The translations under genes were made by a program, and so were the position numbers. Shown here piece by piece: positions 33,838 to 45,760 of a stretch of 64,000 bases of DNA; the stretch's first letter is position 1, and every line of letters begins with the position of its first letter. The DNA lies in assembly GCF_050624435.1 (NCBI RefSeq), contig NC_134542.1, forward strand, positions 14,196,997 through 14,260,996. The letters are read 5' to 3'. Source of the stretch: Tenrec ecaudatus (Eukaryota > Chordata > Mammalia > Afrosoricida > Tenrecidae). Below the pieces are notes generated by a model, which ran no database searches, was not told the origin of the DNA, and saw nothing but the letters and a program-made list of their open reading frames with translations.

Positions 33838-35045
33838 TGTAAGGGGAGGAAATGTTCAAGGAATAGAGGACAGTTCTGTGGTTCAACAGTGCCATGCGGC
33901 ACCCCGAATTCATCATCCATTCCTGTGGCCCTTCTGAGAGGGGCTGACCAATTATCTTACAGGTGGGTTTGGCGTCTCCACTACATCCATGCCCCTTCAC
34001 ATCAATTTGGTTGTGCGTTTTGTAACTTCTGATACCTCTTCCCATTGACACCTCATGATCACACAGGTTGGTGTGCTTCTTCCATATGGGCTTTGTTGCT
34101 TCCCTGCTAGGTGGCCACTTGTTTCACTACAAGCCTTTAACTCCTCAGACACTATAGCTTTTGATAGCTGGGCACCATCAGCTTTCTTCGCCACATTTGC
34201 TTGTGCACCCATTTTAGCGACTGTATCAGAAAGGTATCATCAAATGCCACGTTATTAGAGCAAACCGTTCTTGGACTGAGACAAGATTTAAATAGAGGCC
34301 CAAAGTCCATCTGCTTCCCTGTTGCGTATATATAAAGATAGGAACTCTTATCCACCGCTGGTCATCATGCAGATATGTATAGCCACTGTGGAAAAGCGAT
34401 TGCTGATACCTAGAACAGGTGGCAATGGAGTTGCCATACGACCCAACAATTCCACTACTGGGCATATACCCAAAAGAAATAAGAAGTAGACTGCAATCAG
34501 ACATCTGCTCTTCAATGTTTGTCACTGTGCAGCTTACAATGACAAAACTTTGGAAACAGCCTAAATTTCCATCAGTAGATGAATGGATTGAAAAATATAT
34601 GATACATATACACAATGAAATACTATTCATCCCTAAAAAAGTAGCGATGAAACGATGAAATACCTCATCTTGTGGAAAGAGTCGGAGGATATTATGCTAA
34701 GTGAAGTTAGCGAAGCACAAAAGGTCAAGTACAACATGAACCCACTGAGGTAAATTCAAACAGCAGAATGGGCTTAAGGGAAAATGCGCACAACACACAA
34801 TCCCCGGGCTGAGGACCAGATATTCTGGCAAAAGCCAGACAAAACCCAATGAGTCATACGTCATCAACAGCAGATTCACATAGTACCTGAACTTAAAGGC
34901 ATCTTTTTCCTCCCGCTCATATGCCTTTAAGAAGAGAGACAGCAATGGGGCGGGGTGGGGTGGGGGTGGCGACGGGGGGGGGGGGGTGAGTTTTGTTTAT
35001 ATTTCCACAGGAAAGAGAGAGAGTAGGCCTCATTCCAGGGTGCCA
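33838..35045. mobile_element. Rearranged L1: antisense 3' UTR joined to sense ORF2 end
   Basis: 33838-34335 is antisense L1 3' UTR (GATCACACAGGTTGGTGTGC, GATAGCTGGGCACCATCAG, CCACGTTATTAGAGC). 34345-34735 is sense L1 ORF2 C-terminus; a frame reads MELPYDPTIPLLGIYPKEIR and WKQPKFPSVDEWIEKYMIH. 34736-35045 continues into the sense 3' UTR start. The order fits a 5' inversion, with about 1 kb of UTR missing at the junction and the extreme 3' end lost. More diverged than the other copies. Confidence 0.8.
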
Positions 35046-35189
35046 GTTCATAAATTCATACTTTTATTGAATTCTCTGTCGTCTTATAGAACTACCATTT
35101 ATATTTACAATTTCATATAAATTGTATCCTCTTTACATTTTTCCTGATGTATTTTAAAAAAACAACAACCACATGCACACATACATACA

Positions 35190-35450
35190 TACAAGGGGGT
35201 ATCCCCCCCCAAGAAACCCCAGAAAATATTTTCAAAGCTATGTATTTCAATTTTTTTACAAAAGAAAGTTAACACCTTCAAAGGCCTCTCCATTCCACTT
35301 CATACATTTGTCAAATCTGCGATTGCATTCTTGGAAATTATTTTCACACTCGCCTATTTGGGTGGCTGCCAGCATCTCCCTCTTTGTTTTTTTCCCTTCA
35401 CCTCTTTGATGTCATCGACTTAATGCCCTTTCCTTCCTCTTTCACAAGAA
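35190..35450 (-). mobile_element. Mariner-like transposase relic, antisense
   Basis: On the minus strand a frame reads VDDIKEVKGKK and, further on, FQECNRRFDKCMKWNGEAFEG, then a stop. This resembles the C-terminal end of mariner transposases (…FQ.C...W..C....G.YFEG). The stop is followed by an A/T-rich stretch and a terminus near TGTATGT/GATACCCCC. The catalytic DD(D/E) region and the other end are not recognised. Confidence 0.5.
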
Positions 35451-37867
35451 TGAATTAGGTCCACTCCTGTCCTTCTCGACATGCCCTTTTGCTGTTCACC
35501 CATTCTTAGTGTCCTCTTGCTCATTCAACTTTTAGTCCATGATCTTTAAAAAATAGACACTTCCTGGAGAGCTCCATGGGGGTCAGTTGAACTTTTTGAA
35601 AGGTTTAGGGTTTTAGAATCTTTTCTTCTTTGTGCATTTTCAGAAACTCTATTCTTCTTGAGTTATATTCCTACTGAGAACGTTTTCTTTATGCTTAAAA
35701 ACTATCTGATTGAGGAAAATCTTGTACGCATGCCTGACTCTGTCCAGAATTCCTTCCAACGCGGGTCATCAAGGCAGATCAGGAATTGCCCGGGAGGCCA
35801 CAATATTCCATCTTCTGAGCACAGTCCATTTCCCAAGATACGTTATAGAAGCATCTGCTCATCTGCAAGTGAGTTTTTTTGGGCAACGATCAAGGCGCGC
35901 GTTTTGGGATGCCAGGGTTCCCTTCCACCGCTTCGGGTGAGCGCTGCCTCCCTCACCACCTGGCCAGCCCGCAGCTCTCTGCTTTCCTCTTACCTCTGTG
36001 CTCCTGAGCTGCACCTGTGGAAAACCCTGAAGTCCTCCTCCAGGCACTCGGAGGGTCGCAGAGAGCACGGTTCCCCCGAGTCGCACCCCCACCATGGTGG
36101 GTACACACCATTTTGACTTCATTTTCCCATCAAACTTCCCACCTGCAGCTGAGAAACAGTCGATACTTGCAGAGTGCTTGCAGATGACCCAGGTCCCTCA
36201 GAACACATTTACGTTCCTAATGCCCTGTCCTTCCCATTCTTTGCTCCGCTCCAATGACTGCACCAGGGTGAACCTGCCTTTCTCAGTGGCCGGTGCTGCT
36301 GTGCCCCAAATTTCACATGCGAGCACAGGTGGCTATACAGAACAGGAATTTCTCTCTTCACAGTTCGGGACACTAAAAGGAGCCCTGGCCCTTCCTTGAG
36401 TCCTTGGTAATTCCCACATGGCATTTGCCTTGGCCTGGACCTGCATGCCTCTGTGTCTCCTCTTGGGCTGTTATAACTCAGGAGTGATCTGATTTAGAAC
36501 CCACTCTACTCGGCTGTGCTCCAAGTCGCAGAGCAAAGGAAAAAACCCTAGTTCCAAACAGGATTGCACCCACAAGTGTAAGGATGATCATTCCAATGTG
36601 CGTTTTGAAGAGACAGAATTGAATCCATAACGCTGTCCACTCTACAGCTGAGTGGTTATCCACCCTGTGAGTAGATACTGGTCATCTCCAGCCCAACCCT
36701 TAGGAGATTTTAGCATCTGTTAACGGGGCAGGCTGGTACTGGGGATGAAGGAAATCATTCTCCACCATTACGTGACCGCTTACCTCTCCTCTCCATACCT
36801 ATAAAACCCATCCGACTCTGCAGGCAACGACCAAATCTGCTGCAGCCACTTAGTTAGACCAAAGGGGGATGGCAGACCCAGATTTTCTTTCTTTCTTTTT
36901 AAAGGATCTATGGGTAGGCAGTGTTTCATTTGTCCAAAGTATTGAGCCTAAGTCAACTATTCAAAAATAATAGACAGGGTCTCAGTTAACGACAGATTAT
37001 AAAAGGAAACATATACTATAGTAATCTCAGATCGTTCAAGGGTTACATCGTAAAAAAAAAAAAAAAGCAAAGTAGGGCAATGTGGCCGATAGTGATGGGG
37101 AATCGCTGCATTTGTGACTGTTCAGGGACAGCCTCTCTGAGGAGGTTGTACTCGAGTAACCGCCAGAATGACAGACACTGCCTCGCTCTTTGCATATCCG
37201 TGAAAAGAACATCCCACTAGAATGTTGACTAACGTCCGGCCTTCTGAATATCTGGGGAAAGAACACTCCAGGCAGAAGAAGCTTCGTGTACAAGACACGG
37301 TGGAATAAGCTGTTTCTCAACTGGAGCAACAGAAAGACAACCGGTGTTCTTCCCAATTTGCACTTTGTCTGGGGAGAGGCAAGACTATAAACACCATCCC
37401 AGTCTCGCCCCAATAACATTCATTTCTCAATGAAATTACAGTGCAGCATCTCCCCAGTGATAAAGAGAAGTGAGAGGTGATTCTCGAAGAAGTTATCCAT
37501 ATAAAGCGCTATCTAGAAGTTACTTTGACCTAACCACATAATTAAATTGTGGGTTCCTAGATGCCACCCAGGTAAAAATCCTTAATGTGTACTTTTATGT
37601 GATATCTAGTCTTCTGTTAATTATCCTCTGGTGATATCTGGACAGCTTTTAAAATGAAGTAACTAATCCAGGTCTTGCTAAAAGTCCCTGGTGCCCTGGA
37701 GGTAGCTGTTTACAATACAGAGTTATATCATCATGAAGGTTTTAAAGAAATGGATGAATCAGACAAAGAAAAATGCTTCCTGGTATCTGCGCTATCAGCA
37801 ACAAAGCAACATGAGTTTGTAAGCATTCCACCAAAAGTTCTAGGAATAGAAATGGCAAAATATGTCT
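35451..37867. other. Unassigned, no gene seen
   Basis: Contains a relatively GC-rich stretch at 35880-36090 and an oligo-A run at 37051-37064. The frames at 35658-36116 (152 codons) and 37036-37419 (minus) show no recognisable domain. I can neither show nor exclude a non-coding conserved element. Confidence 0.4.
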
Positions 37868-37925
37868 AGTAGTAAGAGTGTTGCTGTTATTGTTAGGCGT
37901 CATGGTACCGGTTCCTACTAAGAGT
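37868..37925 (-). repeat. RTE/SINE tail fragment, antisense
   Basis: GTTGCTGTTATTGTTAGGCG then TCATGGTACCGGTTCC are the antisense tail shared by RTE and AfroSINE. Confidence 0.5.
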
Positions 37926-38339
37926 AGCAAAATGGAAAATATTGTTCCCCCAGCACCAATCCCAGAGGCAGTGTTTAGAGAGCCCAATCAATTAAGAAAT
38001 CAATCAGTACAAAGCAACAGTTCATGGGTGACAGCTCGCAGTTGGACTGTCTCACATATTCTCCTCATATCAACAGTATCAAGTTCTATGTCATTGTAAA
38101 AAATATTGATGTTCTCAAAGCAATCGCCTTATACTCCAGGAGAATGATTGACGATGGTTTTCTTTGTTTGTTTCTTTGTTCAGATGGTTTTTTTCGGCCT
38201 TTTGTTTGTTTGTTTGTTTTGGTTTTGTGTGGTGGTGGTGGTGAGGTTTTGTTTTTGCTGTGATCCAACAGCCAAAGTAAACCAGAGTCGGTCATGACCT
38301 GTGGACAAGCCGATGGACTCTGGGCTCCCACTTAACTCT

Positions 38340-38740
38340 AGCCCCAATCCAAGAACTCTTCATTCTTATAACATAGCCCTGCTCAATACTCACCTTGATG
38401 AAATGACCACTGAAGAGATGGGTGCTACAGCAAAGTGTGACGAGGAAAGCAGATGGTGCCTGGCATCAGCTGAGTCTACACAGAAGAAGCACACCAGCCT
38501 GTGTGATCCAAGGATGACAATAACAAAATCCAAATATGACGAAGAGAAAGTATCAGCACTTAAATTGTGAACACCCACTTTGTAGAAGGCTCTGGAAGAC
38601 CGTGGGAGCCCAGAACCCATCTGCAGAGCACCTGGTCAGGTTTAGCCAGCCTCTGGCAGATTCCCCTCTAGCCACAGGGGAAGGATCTCAAACAACTTTA
38701 CTATCAGACAGAGATTATTGTAAACCTGATGATGGTGGAG
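38340..38740 (+). mobile_element. Diverged L1 3' UTR fragment
   Basis: GGAAAGCAGATGGTGCCTGG, AGAAGAAGCACACCAGCCTG, TGTGTGATCCAAGGATG and GAGCCCAGAACCCATCTGC correspond in order to the block at 53220-53460 of the best L1. More diverged than the other copies. Confidence 0.5.
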
Positions 38741-38817
38741 CGAATCATGATGTAATATGATACTTTGTCAGTTGACCTCTCTTAGGACCCAACCTGAATT
38801 TCCTCTAGGCTCCAGTG

Positions 38818-38939
38818 TTTATTTATTTATTTATTTTTGCTTGTTCCATGACAGAAACTTCTTCTCTGAGCTTTTAAATACTGATGGTGCTCTTTTCTTT
38901 CTAACTCTATATTTGTATATATATATATATATATATATT
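38818..38939. repeat. Simple repeats (TTTA)n and (TA)n
   Basis: A TTTA tract at about 38818-38838 and an alternating TA tract at about 38916-38939 in an otherwise T-rich interval. Confidence 0.85.
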
Positions 38940-39134
38940 ATTTTCTTCTTGTTATTTTGTTTTTCTTATAGTTTCAGTTGGTTTTCCAGTTTGTGAAGCA
39001 CAGAAGGAGTGAATGCATAGAGACAATAACCGATACAAAGGATGCAGAAGGGGAACAAGTGGGGAGGGTGAAGGGATTTGGGGGAGCAAAATGAATGTAG
39101 GAGGGGGAGGGAGCACTATAAATGATTGTGATGA

Positions 39135-41300
39135 TGTATATACCACTCTTTCTAAAATTTTTATTATTAATTTGGAGTTAATGCATATATCATTCCATAG
39201 TCCCATCACATCACACAGAATTGTATAATTACCACCACAATCAATTTCCAAACATTCTCTTTCTTCCTGGAAACCTTGACATTGTCTCCCTTCCCCCCAC
39301 GATAGTTTATTGTGCCAGCCTGGCCGATAAACACAAGTGGGATTAATTGAAGGGCTGAGAGATAAATGGTTCGGCGAGCCTCACCTTTCTTGTCTCTCAC
39401 TCTTTAATCATCGGAAAAGTGTGTGGCTGCCTTGCTTGTTCTGTGCCTTATTTTAAAGGGGTACACTACCTGTGGGAAGCCTAGCCTGTGGACTCTGTCG
39501 CTGTAAGTTGAGTTCCTTTAAGCCCACACGATTGGAATGTACATCTCTGGAGCTGGGGACCGACAGTTGGTGACCTGCCTTGCTGTTTGCTGCCTGGGTA
39601 TATATAGCCCAGCTCTCTCTAAAGAAGGGGACTGGCGACCCTCAAGAGTAAAAGGACTATTAGTGTCTCACAACTCTCTCAGGGGAGTGAGTTGCACTGG
39701 GCCATTTGTACTGCTTTATAATTTAACTGCTCATTTCTTGTATTATCTATCTATCTGTATATAATTTAACAGTTCATTTCTTGTGTTATATATCTATCTT
39801 TATAAATATATATAGAAAATTACTAGCAATATGGTTTTGTCTCTCTAGAGAACCCTGTCTAATACCCCCCCCACCATCACCCCTGTGCCCTGTCCCTCCA
39901 AAAATATCCCTTATTCTAATGGCTGTCCCTATAGGTTCACCAATCCTGGGTTTCATTTACCGAAAAAGAGGTAAAAACCTAACACAACTTCAAGAAGGTG
40001 ACCCCCAAGGACATAACACCTCTGAGATATACCCTACTATGAACAAACAAAAACAAAATAAAACAGAATGTCCATCCACAGGTTTGCTGGAATAATGCAC
40101 ATCTTAATACAGCATATGGGGCACTGATGTGATAAGACCATGTTTGTCCACCTACAGTCTCAGCACAGCTCTCTTCCACTGCCTCAGACACCGTGTATTT
40201 TCTGACTTAAGTCTTCGGGTTACAAGTATATCTGAGAAAGAGTCCAAGTTCATCCAGTGGAGTTTGCACATGGTATCTCACTGATGCAGCCTCTGGAGCA
40301 TGCTGTGTGCCTTGAAGATCCGGGATTCAGTGTCCCAGCATTCCAAGGCACACGGCCCATCTCCAGGAAGCACCCAGAAGCCTAGGTCAATGTGACCTAT
40401 TCAGTGCATACCATACTCTCTCCCAACCCTAGTGTCCCCCAAAGCATTTTCAGCCATTCTTCACCCCAACTGGAGAACAATCCTCCATATTTTCCTACCA
40501 ACACACAGGTGTTTGTGCCCCTTCACATGTGTTTTCTCCCTTTCCCCTCTCCTGCGTTGTTTGTCCCATCAGTATCCTTCATCCCTCTGCTAGGGATGTC
40601 TACCTGTCCGATGGGGACCTCATCATAGATCGACATGGCAGCTGCTCAGCAGACAATGCCCCCTTCCCCTCCCTTGACCATTGACCTCAACTGTCATGAG
40701 GCACCCTCTGCAAAGTAACCTTCAAAATACTTACCTACAGTAATGGTGTATGGTTCATTGGCCCCAGTCAGGTTCTCTGACTGACCCCCAACCAGCAGAC
40801 TGGGTGCCCTACAAGTCTGAGCTTGTGCCCCTTCTGCTCCTTGTACCTACAGCATTGAACTCATACAATGTTTGTCATGCCTTCTAGGTCCCTCCACGTC
40901 TTGAAGTATTTCATGGTTTCATCGCTTTTTTAGGGATGTTAGTATTCCATAGTGTATAAACCAGAATTTATTTTACCCGCTCTTCTACTGATGGGAATTT
41001 AGGCTGTTTCCAGCGTCTTGCTATTGTGACCTGTGCTTCAGTGAACATGGGGGAGCACACATCTGTTCGCGGTCTGTTTCTTAATTCTTTAGGGTATATG
41101 CCCACTTAGGGTATTGCTGGCTCATATGTTATATCAATTGCCATCTGTTTTAGGTATCGCTGTATCACCTTCCACCGTGGCTGTGGGTATTTACCAGCCC
41201 ACCAGCAGTGGATAAGTGTTCCAGTCTCACCACGCCAGCAGCTGTAGTTCGAGGTTTGGTTTGGTTTTCACTGGGCTACAGAAACGGACATTAGAAGGTG
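39135..41300 (-). mobile_element. Older L1 3' region, antisense, split by an LTR
   Basis: 39150-39300 is an old L1 3' end (TTAATGCATATATCATTCC, AATTACCACCACAATCAATTTCC). 40870-41230 is antisense ORF2 C-terminus, with TTAGTATTCCATAGTGTATA, GGGAATTTAGGCTGTTTCC, GGGTATATGCCCACTTAGGG and CACCAGCAGTGGATAAGTG as landmarks. The interval 39867-40860 is taken as its 3' UTR by position only. An LTR-like element at 39306-39866 interrupts it. Confidence 0.65.
39306..39866 (+). mobile_element. LTR-like insertion, ERVL/MLT2-like
   Basis: Starts around TATTGTGCCAGCCTGGCCG and ends TCTCTAGAGAACCCTGTCTAATA, the end style of ERVL-related LTRs. GTATATATAGCC (about 39598) is a TATA candidate. The flanks (CCCTTCCCCCCA and CCCCCCCACCATC) join into a plausible old L1 3' UTR. 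Exact ends and target duplication are unclear because the flanks are C-rich. Confidence 0.55.
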
Positions 41301-42289
41301 TCTCATGATTGTTCTCACTTGTGCTTACTGGATGGCCAGTGAACAGGAGCATTTCCTGACATGTACAACTCTTTTTTTCAGAGAGAGTTAACCATGCAAG
41401 TGTAGGATATGTGAAGACTCTATCAAGAAAACTACTTTAAAAGAAAGAAAGAAGCGAAGCTTGAGCAATGGTTACCACGGGTGACAGAGAGAGAATTATT
41501 GCTGAGGAGACATTGAGTTTATGTTAGTGGTGGTGGAATAATTTGGGGAAAGATGTCAATAAAGATTGTACAACATGAAGCGCATAATCAATGACGCTGA
41601 ATTATACATGTAGAAGTTGAGGAATTGGAGAATGTTTTGTTGTTTATATTTTTGCCCCAATTAGGAAAAAACAATTACTCAAATAACAATGAGTACATGG
41701 AAGGAGAAAATGTTCTAGAATTGAAGGTGGTGGTAACTGTACAACTCTTCTTGACATGATTGAATTGTTGAATTGTACGACATGTGGATGAAGTGCTATT
41801 AAAACTAGTTTTTAAAAAAAGAAAACATGGCACCTTCTCCATTTATACCAAGCATTATTAAACACCATGAATCGTTTTCTAAAAATAAAATTTTTGTTTT
41901 CAAAATTACCCTTTTATCTCCCAAGTGCCAAACTATGTCTAGCATCCATTACCCCAGACACACCTGATCCCTCCCTGCCCAGCGCCCTCCCCACTGGGCT
42001 CTCCCTCCTGGGCTCTGCACTTCTCGCCCGGAGGCCACAGTGGAAATGTACATGCAACACCACCCTGTCCCCGCACTCTAGTGGTCAGAGCCAATTACAA
42101 GGCCAGCCCAGACGCAAGATCAACAGTGCCCTGAGTTCTCCCGCTTGATGTGAGCACTGGTGCGCATGTGCAGGTTGGGGAAGATTTTTTTTTTTTTTTG
42201 TAGACCTTGGAAACCCACTACCCCAGGAAACAGGACAGAGAAAAAATTCACCCTCCGTCCCCGCTTCTGCCCTTGCTGCCTTTCACAGA
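41301..42289. other. Unassigned, no gene seen
   Basis: No repeat is assigned with confidence; a T13-16 run is at about 42186-42199. Confidence 0.4.
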
Positions 42290-42815
42290 AGCCAAAGTGC
42301 TCCTTCTCAAACTTATATCAGATCACGTCACCCCACCCCTCAGTTTAAATCTCCCGTCTCTCTCTGGAAAGTATGCTTTGAACCTTGAGCGTCTCCACCC
42401 TGATCCTTGTGCTCCCTCCTGGCTCTCCTGTATCCGGTGCCCCTTAGTCTCCTTGCTAGCTGTTTCTCAAACACCCCAAGCACATGCATACCTCAGGGAC
42501 TGCACCTTTGGGCTTTCAGCTGTCTGGAAAATGTTCTCTCCCGGTCCCCAAGGCTCCTTCCCTCGCTTTGTTTTGGCTCTCACATCCAATGTCAGGGAAG
42601 CTTTTTTTTTCCTGGGCAGCATGCAGCCCTCGCCACCTCCATCCCCCCTCTGCCACCTTCTCCTTCATAAACCTTGCTCTCCCCTGGAAGAGTATGCATT
42701 GATATTTGCATCTTGTCAGTATCTCCCCACCAAGCTGCAAACTCCACAGTGACCACATCTCGGGTACCCAAGAGAGGCTCTCCTGGAATACTTGCTGAAC
42801 GAATTGAAAGAAGGA
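42290..42815 (+). mobile_element. L2 LINE 3' end
   Basis: Sense L2 landmarks in order: ATATCAGATCACGTCACCCC, TGATCCTTGTGCTCCCTCC, CAGGGACTGCACCTTTGGGC, TGTCTGGAAAATGTTCTCTC, CCAAGCTGCAAACTCCAC, and GGAATACTTGCTGAACGAATTG near the end. L2 is an ancient mammalian LINE. The 181-codon frame at 42207-42752 is an accident of C/T-rich L2 sequence. Confidence 0.85.
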
Positions 42816-43649
42816 ATACATGGGGATATTATTCTGTGCAAATTGGAATTTTATTGATTGAGTATAAATCAGGACAGTATTGATTCATAAAAGGTGATGG
42901 GATAATTTAGGAATGGCTAAGGATAGCCGTTGAATGACGTGATGACCACAATTCCTGTCACGGAACGGTGCACGTAAAGGCTGTTGAAATGTTTTGTTAC
43001 CTACATATTTATCACCACAAAGAAGGCATAGGACAACATCATTTCCTCTCCAGCTGAAAGCATAATATTTCTCCTCTTCCCTAGCAAAGATGTTGTCAAC
43101 AGGCCGCCCACGTGAACGACTGCAGAGATAACAAGGCATTGGGGCGCTATGAGAACAAAGTGCCACAGGACAGAAAATTGGATGGGGAGCCTGGTGATTC
43201 TGATTTGGTGGGCGTGGTTTCATCTTCATACCTGTTCCTGCCGGTAATGTATATTTGAATGCGTCTTATTCCCAGGACCTGTCAGATTAGCGTAGGCTAG
43301 GTAGAGCTAATCACTGGGGAAGACAGACCCACGGCGTGTGTTTTGAATCTGTGGCAATAGGCAAGACATATCTCAGAGCATCTTCTAGAAACCCCAGGGG
43401 GTTGTTGCCATAGCAGGCTTGCAGCTGGTGCCCACTGAGACATTGCCTCACGAGTTGGAGATGGAACATGGTGATGTCAGCACATTAACCCTTGGTGGGA
43501 ATCATCCCTGACACGCTCACCCCAGAGAACTAGTCCGCAACAAGCCCTAGGAGAGGAGAATGTTTCCCAAGCTAATTGCATCTCACGCTGCATTTCTTGA
43601 ATGCAGACTACTTAGTCTTTCCAGCCAGTGGTGGTGGGAAGGAGCTGAT
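42816..43649. other. Unassigned, no gene seen
   Basis: No repeat or exon recognised. The minus frame at 42885-43229 has no recognisable domain. Confidence 0.4.
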
Positions 43650-43790
43650 GCTGCTGTCCCGGTTTACCGACCAGGAAACCAATATTGAACAAACTGTTTG
43701 AGGTCAGGTCACAAAAGGGATGAGAGCGTTGAAATAAGGATGCGAAGGATTCAAACTACTGATCTGTGTTTTAGGGCCAGTTCAGACAAC
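43650..43790 (-). repeat. Probable MIR fragment, antisense
   Basis: ACCGACCAGGAAACCAATATTG, GTTTGAGGTCAGGTCACAAAAG, GAAGGATTCAAACTACTGATC follow the antisense MIR order. Diverged. Confidence 0.4.
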
Positions 43791-43987
43791 GTACGGTGCA
43801 GCGAGGACATAAAAAACGACCACCTACGAGGCCAAGTGAAGGGACATGTCTCTACTTCCACATCCCTGAGTGCCCGGCTCAATTGCCCCTTACGACGCCA
43901 TTTACTTGACAACGCAGCACGAACCCCTGGGGAGATCTTGAGAGCGATAGAATGTTGATCCTCAGAAACAAATTGGACAGACCTTCT

Positions 43988-44455
43988 ATTCGCTTACCAG
44001 AGCTGTTGTAACAAATTGGCAGAGACCTGCTGGCTTAAAATAATAGAAGTTAATTTTCTCATACTTCTGGAGGCCAGAAGGGTGAAGCCAAGACTTCAGC
44101 AGAATTTGTTCCTTCGGCAGGCTTGGAGGGGGCACCCTTGTCTCCCTCTCTCTTAGTCCTGGTGGCGCCAGCAACTCTCTTGGAGTTTTTTTTGTTTTGT
44201 TTGTGTCTATAGACAAAAATCCACTACCTCGATCTTCATATGACTTAGCCCCAGAGTCTCTCAGCGTCTTCTCCTTTTCTGTCTCTTGTAAGGATGCTTA
44301 GTCATTAGATCTAAGGCACATCCGAATTCAGGGTAATCGCTTACCCTAATTACATCTGCAACAACCTTATGCCAAAGAAGATCACATTCTGAGGAGCTGG
44401 GACTTGGACAAACTTCTTGGGAAATATTATTTAACCCACTAGACACTCTTAATCC
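43988..44455 (-). mobile_element. MLT1-type MaLR LTR, antisense
   Basis: TACCAGAGCTGTTGTAACAAATT, GCTTAAAATAATAGAAG, TTCTGGAGGCCAGAAGGG, CTTGTAAGGATGCTTAGTC, CCCTAATTACATCTGCAAC, GATCACATTCTGAGGAGCTGG follow the reverse complement of MLT1 LTRs, ancient mammalian ERVL-MaLR elements. Confidence 0.8.
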
Positions 44456-44699
44456 CAGCTCTCGGCAGGTTCTCGGTCTCATCTGAGTCATAACACCGTC
44501 ATAAGCACCTCCTCTGGGTCATGGCTTCATTTTAAAGCAGATGGAAGTTTGGATGGCCCGGGTCTTTTTCTATTCTCCAATGCCCTCATCTCTCTCTAAA
44601 GCCCTATTTCATTATTGCTTCAAGGCTCTGCTCGATGTACACATTCCTAAACAGAACCCAGTAATTTCAATACATTCCCAGTATGCCTGCCGACAAGCC

Positions 44700-45065
44700 C
44701 GCGTGGTCCTTAGACATCTCCAGTTCCATAAAAGCATATTGAGTTACGGAGTCTGTTGAAACATCTTTGGGGTTAGATCTACCTTCCTCATGCCGTGACC
44801 CTTTAGTACAGTTTCTCATGTTGTGGGGATCCCCCAACCATAAAATCATTTTCATTGCTACTTCATAACTGTCATTTTGCTACTGTTATGAATCAAGCAA
44901 CCCCTGTGAAAGGGTTGTTCGACCCCCAAAGGGGTCACAACCCACAGGTTGAGAACCACTGGTTTAGATCCAAGCCCTGCCATGCATAGTTCTGTCAGGT
45001 CACCTTGGACAAAGTGCCCACCCTCTCAGAAACCCCAGTCTGCTCACCGATCAAAGAGGGCAGCT
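44700..45065 (+). repeat. MIR split by a SPIN transposon
   Basis: Joining the flanks of the SPIN copy gives GGGGTTAGATCCAAGCCCTGCC, then TTCTGTCAGGTCACCTTGGAC, ACCCTCTCAGAAACCCCAG, which follows the MIR order (…GGTTCAAATCC..CTCTGCC…TGTGACCTTGGGCAA…CTCAGTTT…). The left part before 44771 is weak. Confidence 0.5.
44779..44961 (-). mobile_element. SPIN-like non-autonomous hAT transposon, copy 2
   Basis: Right end GGTTGAGAACCACTG, with CGACCCCCAAAGGGGTCACA inside it. The left end (CTACCTTCCTCATGCCG) has lost part of the terminal repeat. It aligns with copy 1 along its whole length in reverse. An 8-bp duplication with one mismatch, GGTTAGAT (44771-44778) and GTTTAGAT (44962-44969), has the hAT size. 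Confidence 0.88.
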
Positions 45066-45699
45066 GTCAGAAACAATGGCAGCGGGTGCAAACCACTCAG
45101 TCCAGCGCCTTGCTCACATGCAGCAAGGGCTCAGTCAACATCAGTCAATATTTATTATTCAGGGAGGAACACATCTGGTCTCTCTGTGTTACTGGGACCT
45201 ACTCCAGGCAGGACAGAGTATCAGTTGCCATGAGAGTTTTACCAAGGCCAGAGAAGCAAGATCGTTGCCCTTAGGGAACTCATGACTGGATTTTCCCAAA
45301 TGTGGAAACTCACGGAGGAACAAGGTTTAATGGTGCCGGTGAATCAGATAGTAGCCTGCATGGGTCATGACTATTCCTGTATCTAGGAAGGCATGCACTT
45401 TCGCCATTACAGTGATGGTGGGCATTTATTCTCATTTAAAACTCTTCTCTAAAAAAATTCCCTCTCAGTAACAACCTTGTCCCTTCTTTAAGCCTATTTC
45501 CTATAGTTTCCTGTCTATTCTTGTAAGCTGTATACGCCCATTTCCTCAGTTTCCCTGTGACTACTACTGGTTTTCAATGACTCAGTCGTGTTCAGCAAGC
45601 TTCTGTAGGTCTAAGTCATGACCACTTCAATTGGGCAGCAACTTCTACAGGTCCAGCCTAACCTCAGCAAACTCTATATAAGCCCCAATTCAACCCAAT
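45066..45699. other. Unassigned, no gene seen
   Basis: Three overlapping plus frames between 44949 and 45285 have no recognisable domain. Confidence 0.4.
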
Positions 45700-45760
45700 G
45701 AAGACTCTTCCTTATGACCTTGACAGCAGTGAGTTTGGTTTGGTTTGGTTTGGATAGTTC
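45700..45760 (+). repeat. AfroSINE 3' tail with (GGTTT)n
   Basis: TGACCTTGACAGCAGTGAG then (TTTGG)n is the AfroSINE end …GACGGCAACGGGTTTGGTTTGG. The body is missing. Confidence 0.55.

Noticed and set aside
34970..34990. G-rich run as a functional G-quadruplex
   Set aside because: It is a homopolymer-like run in L1 UTR sequence; no separate support for function.
35658..36116. 152-codon frame as a gene
   Set aside because: No recognisable domain, a competing minus-strand frame, and unremarkable surroundings; GC content alone is not support.
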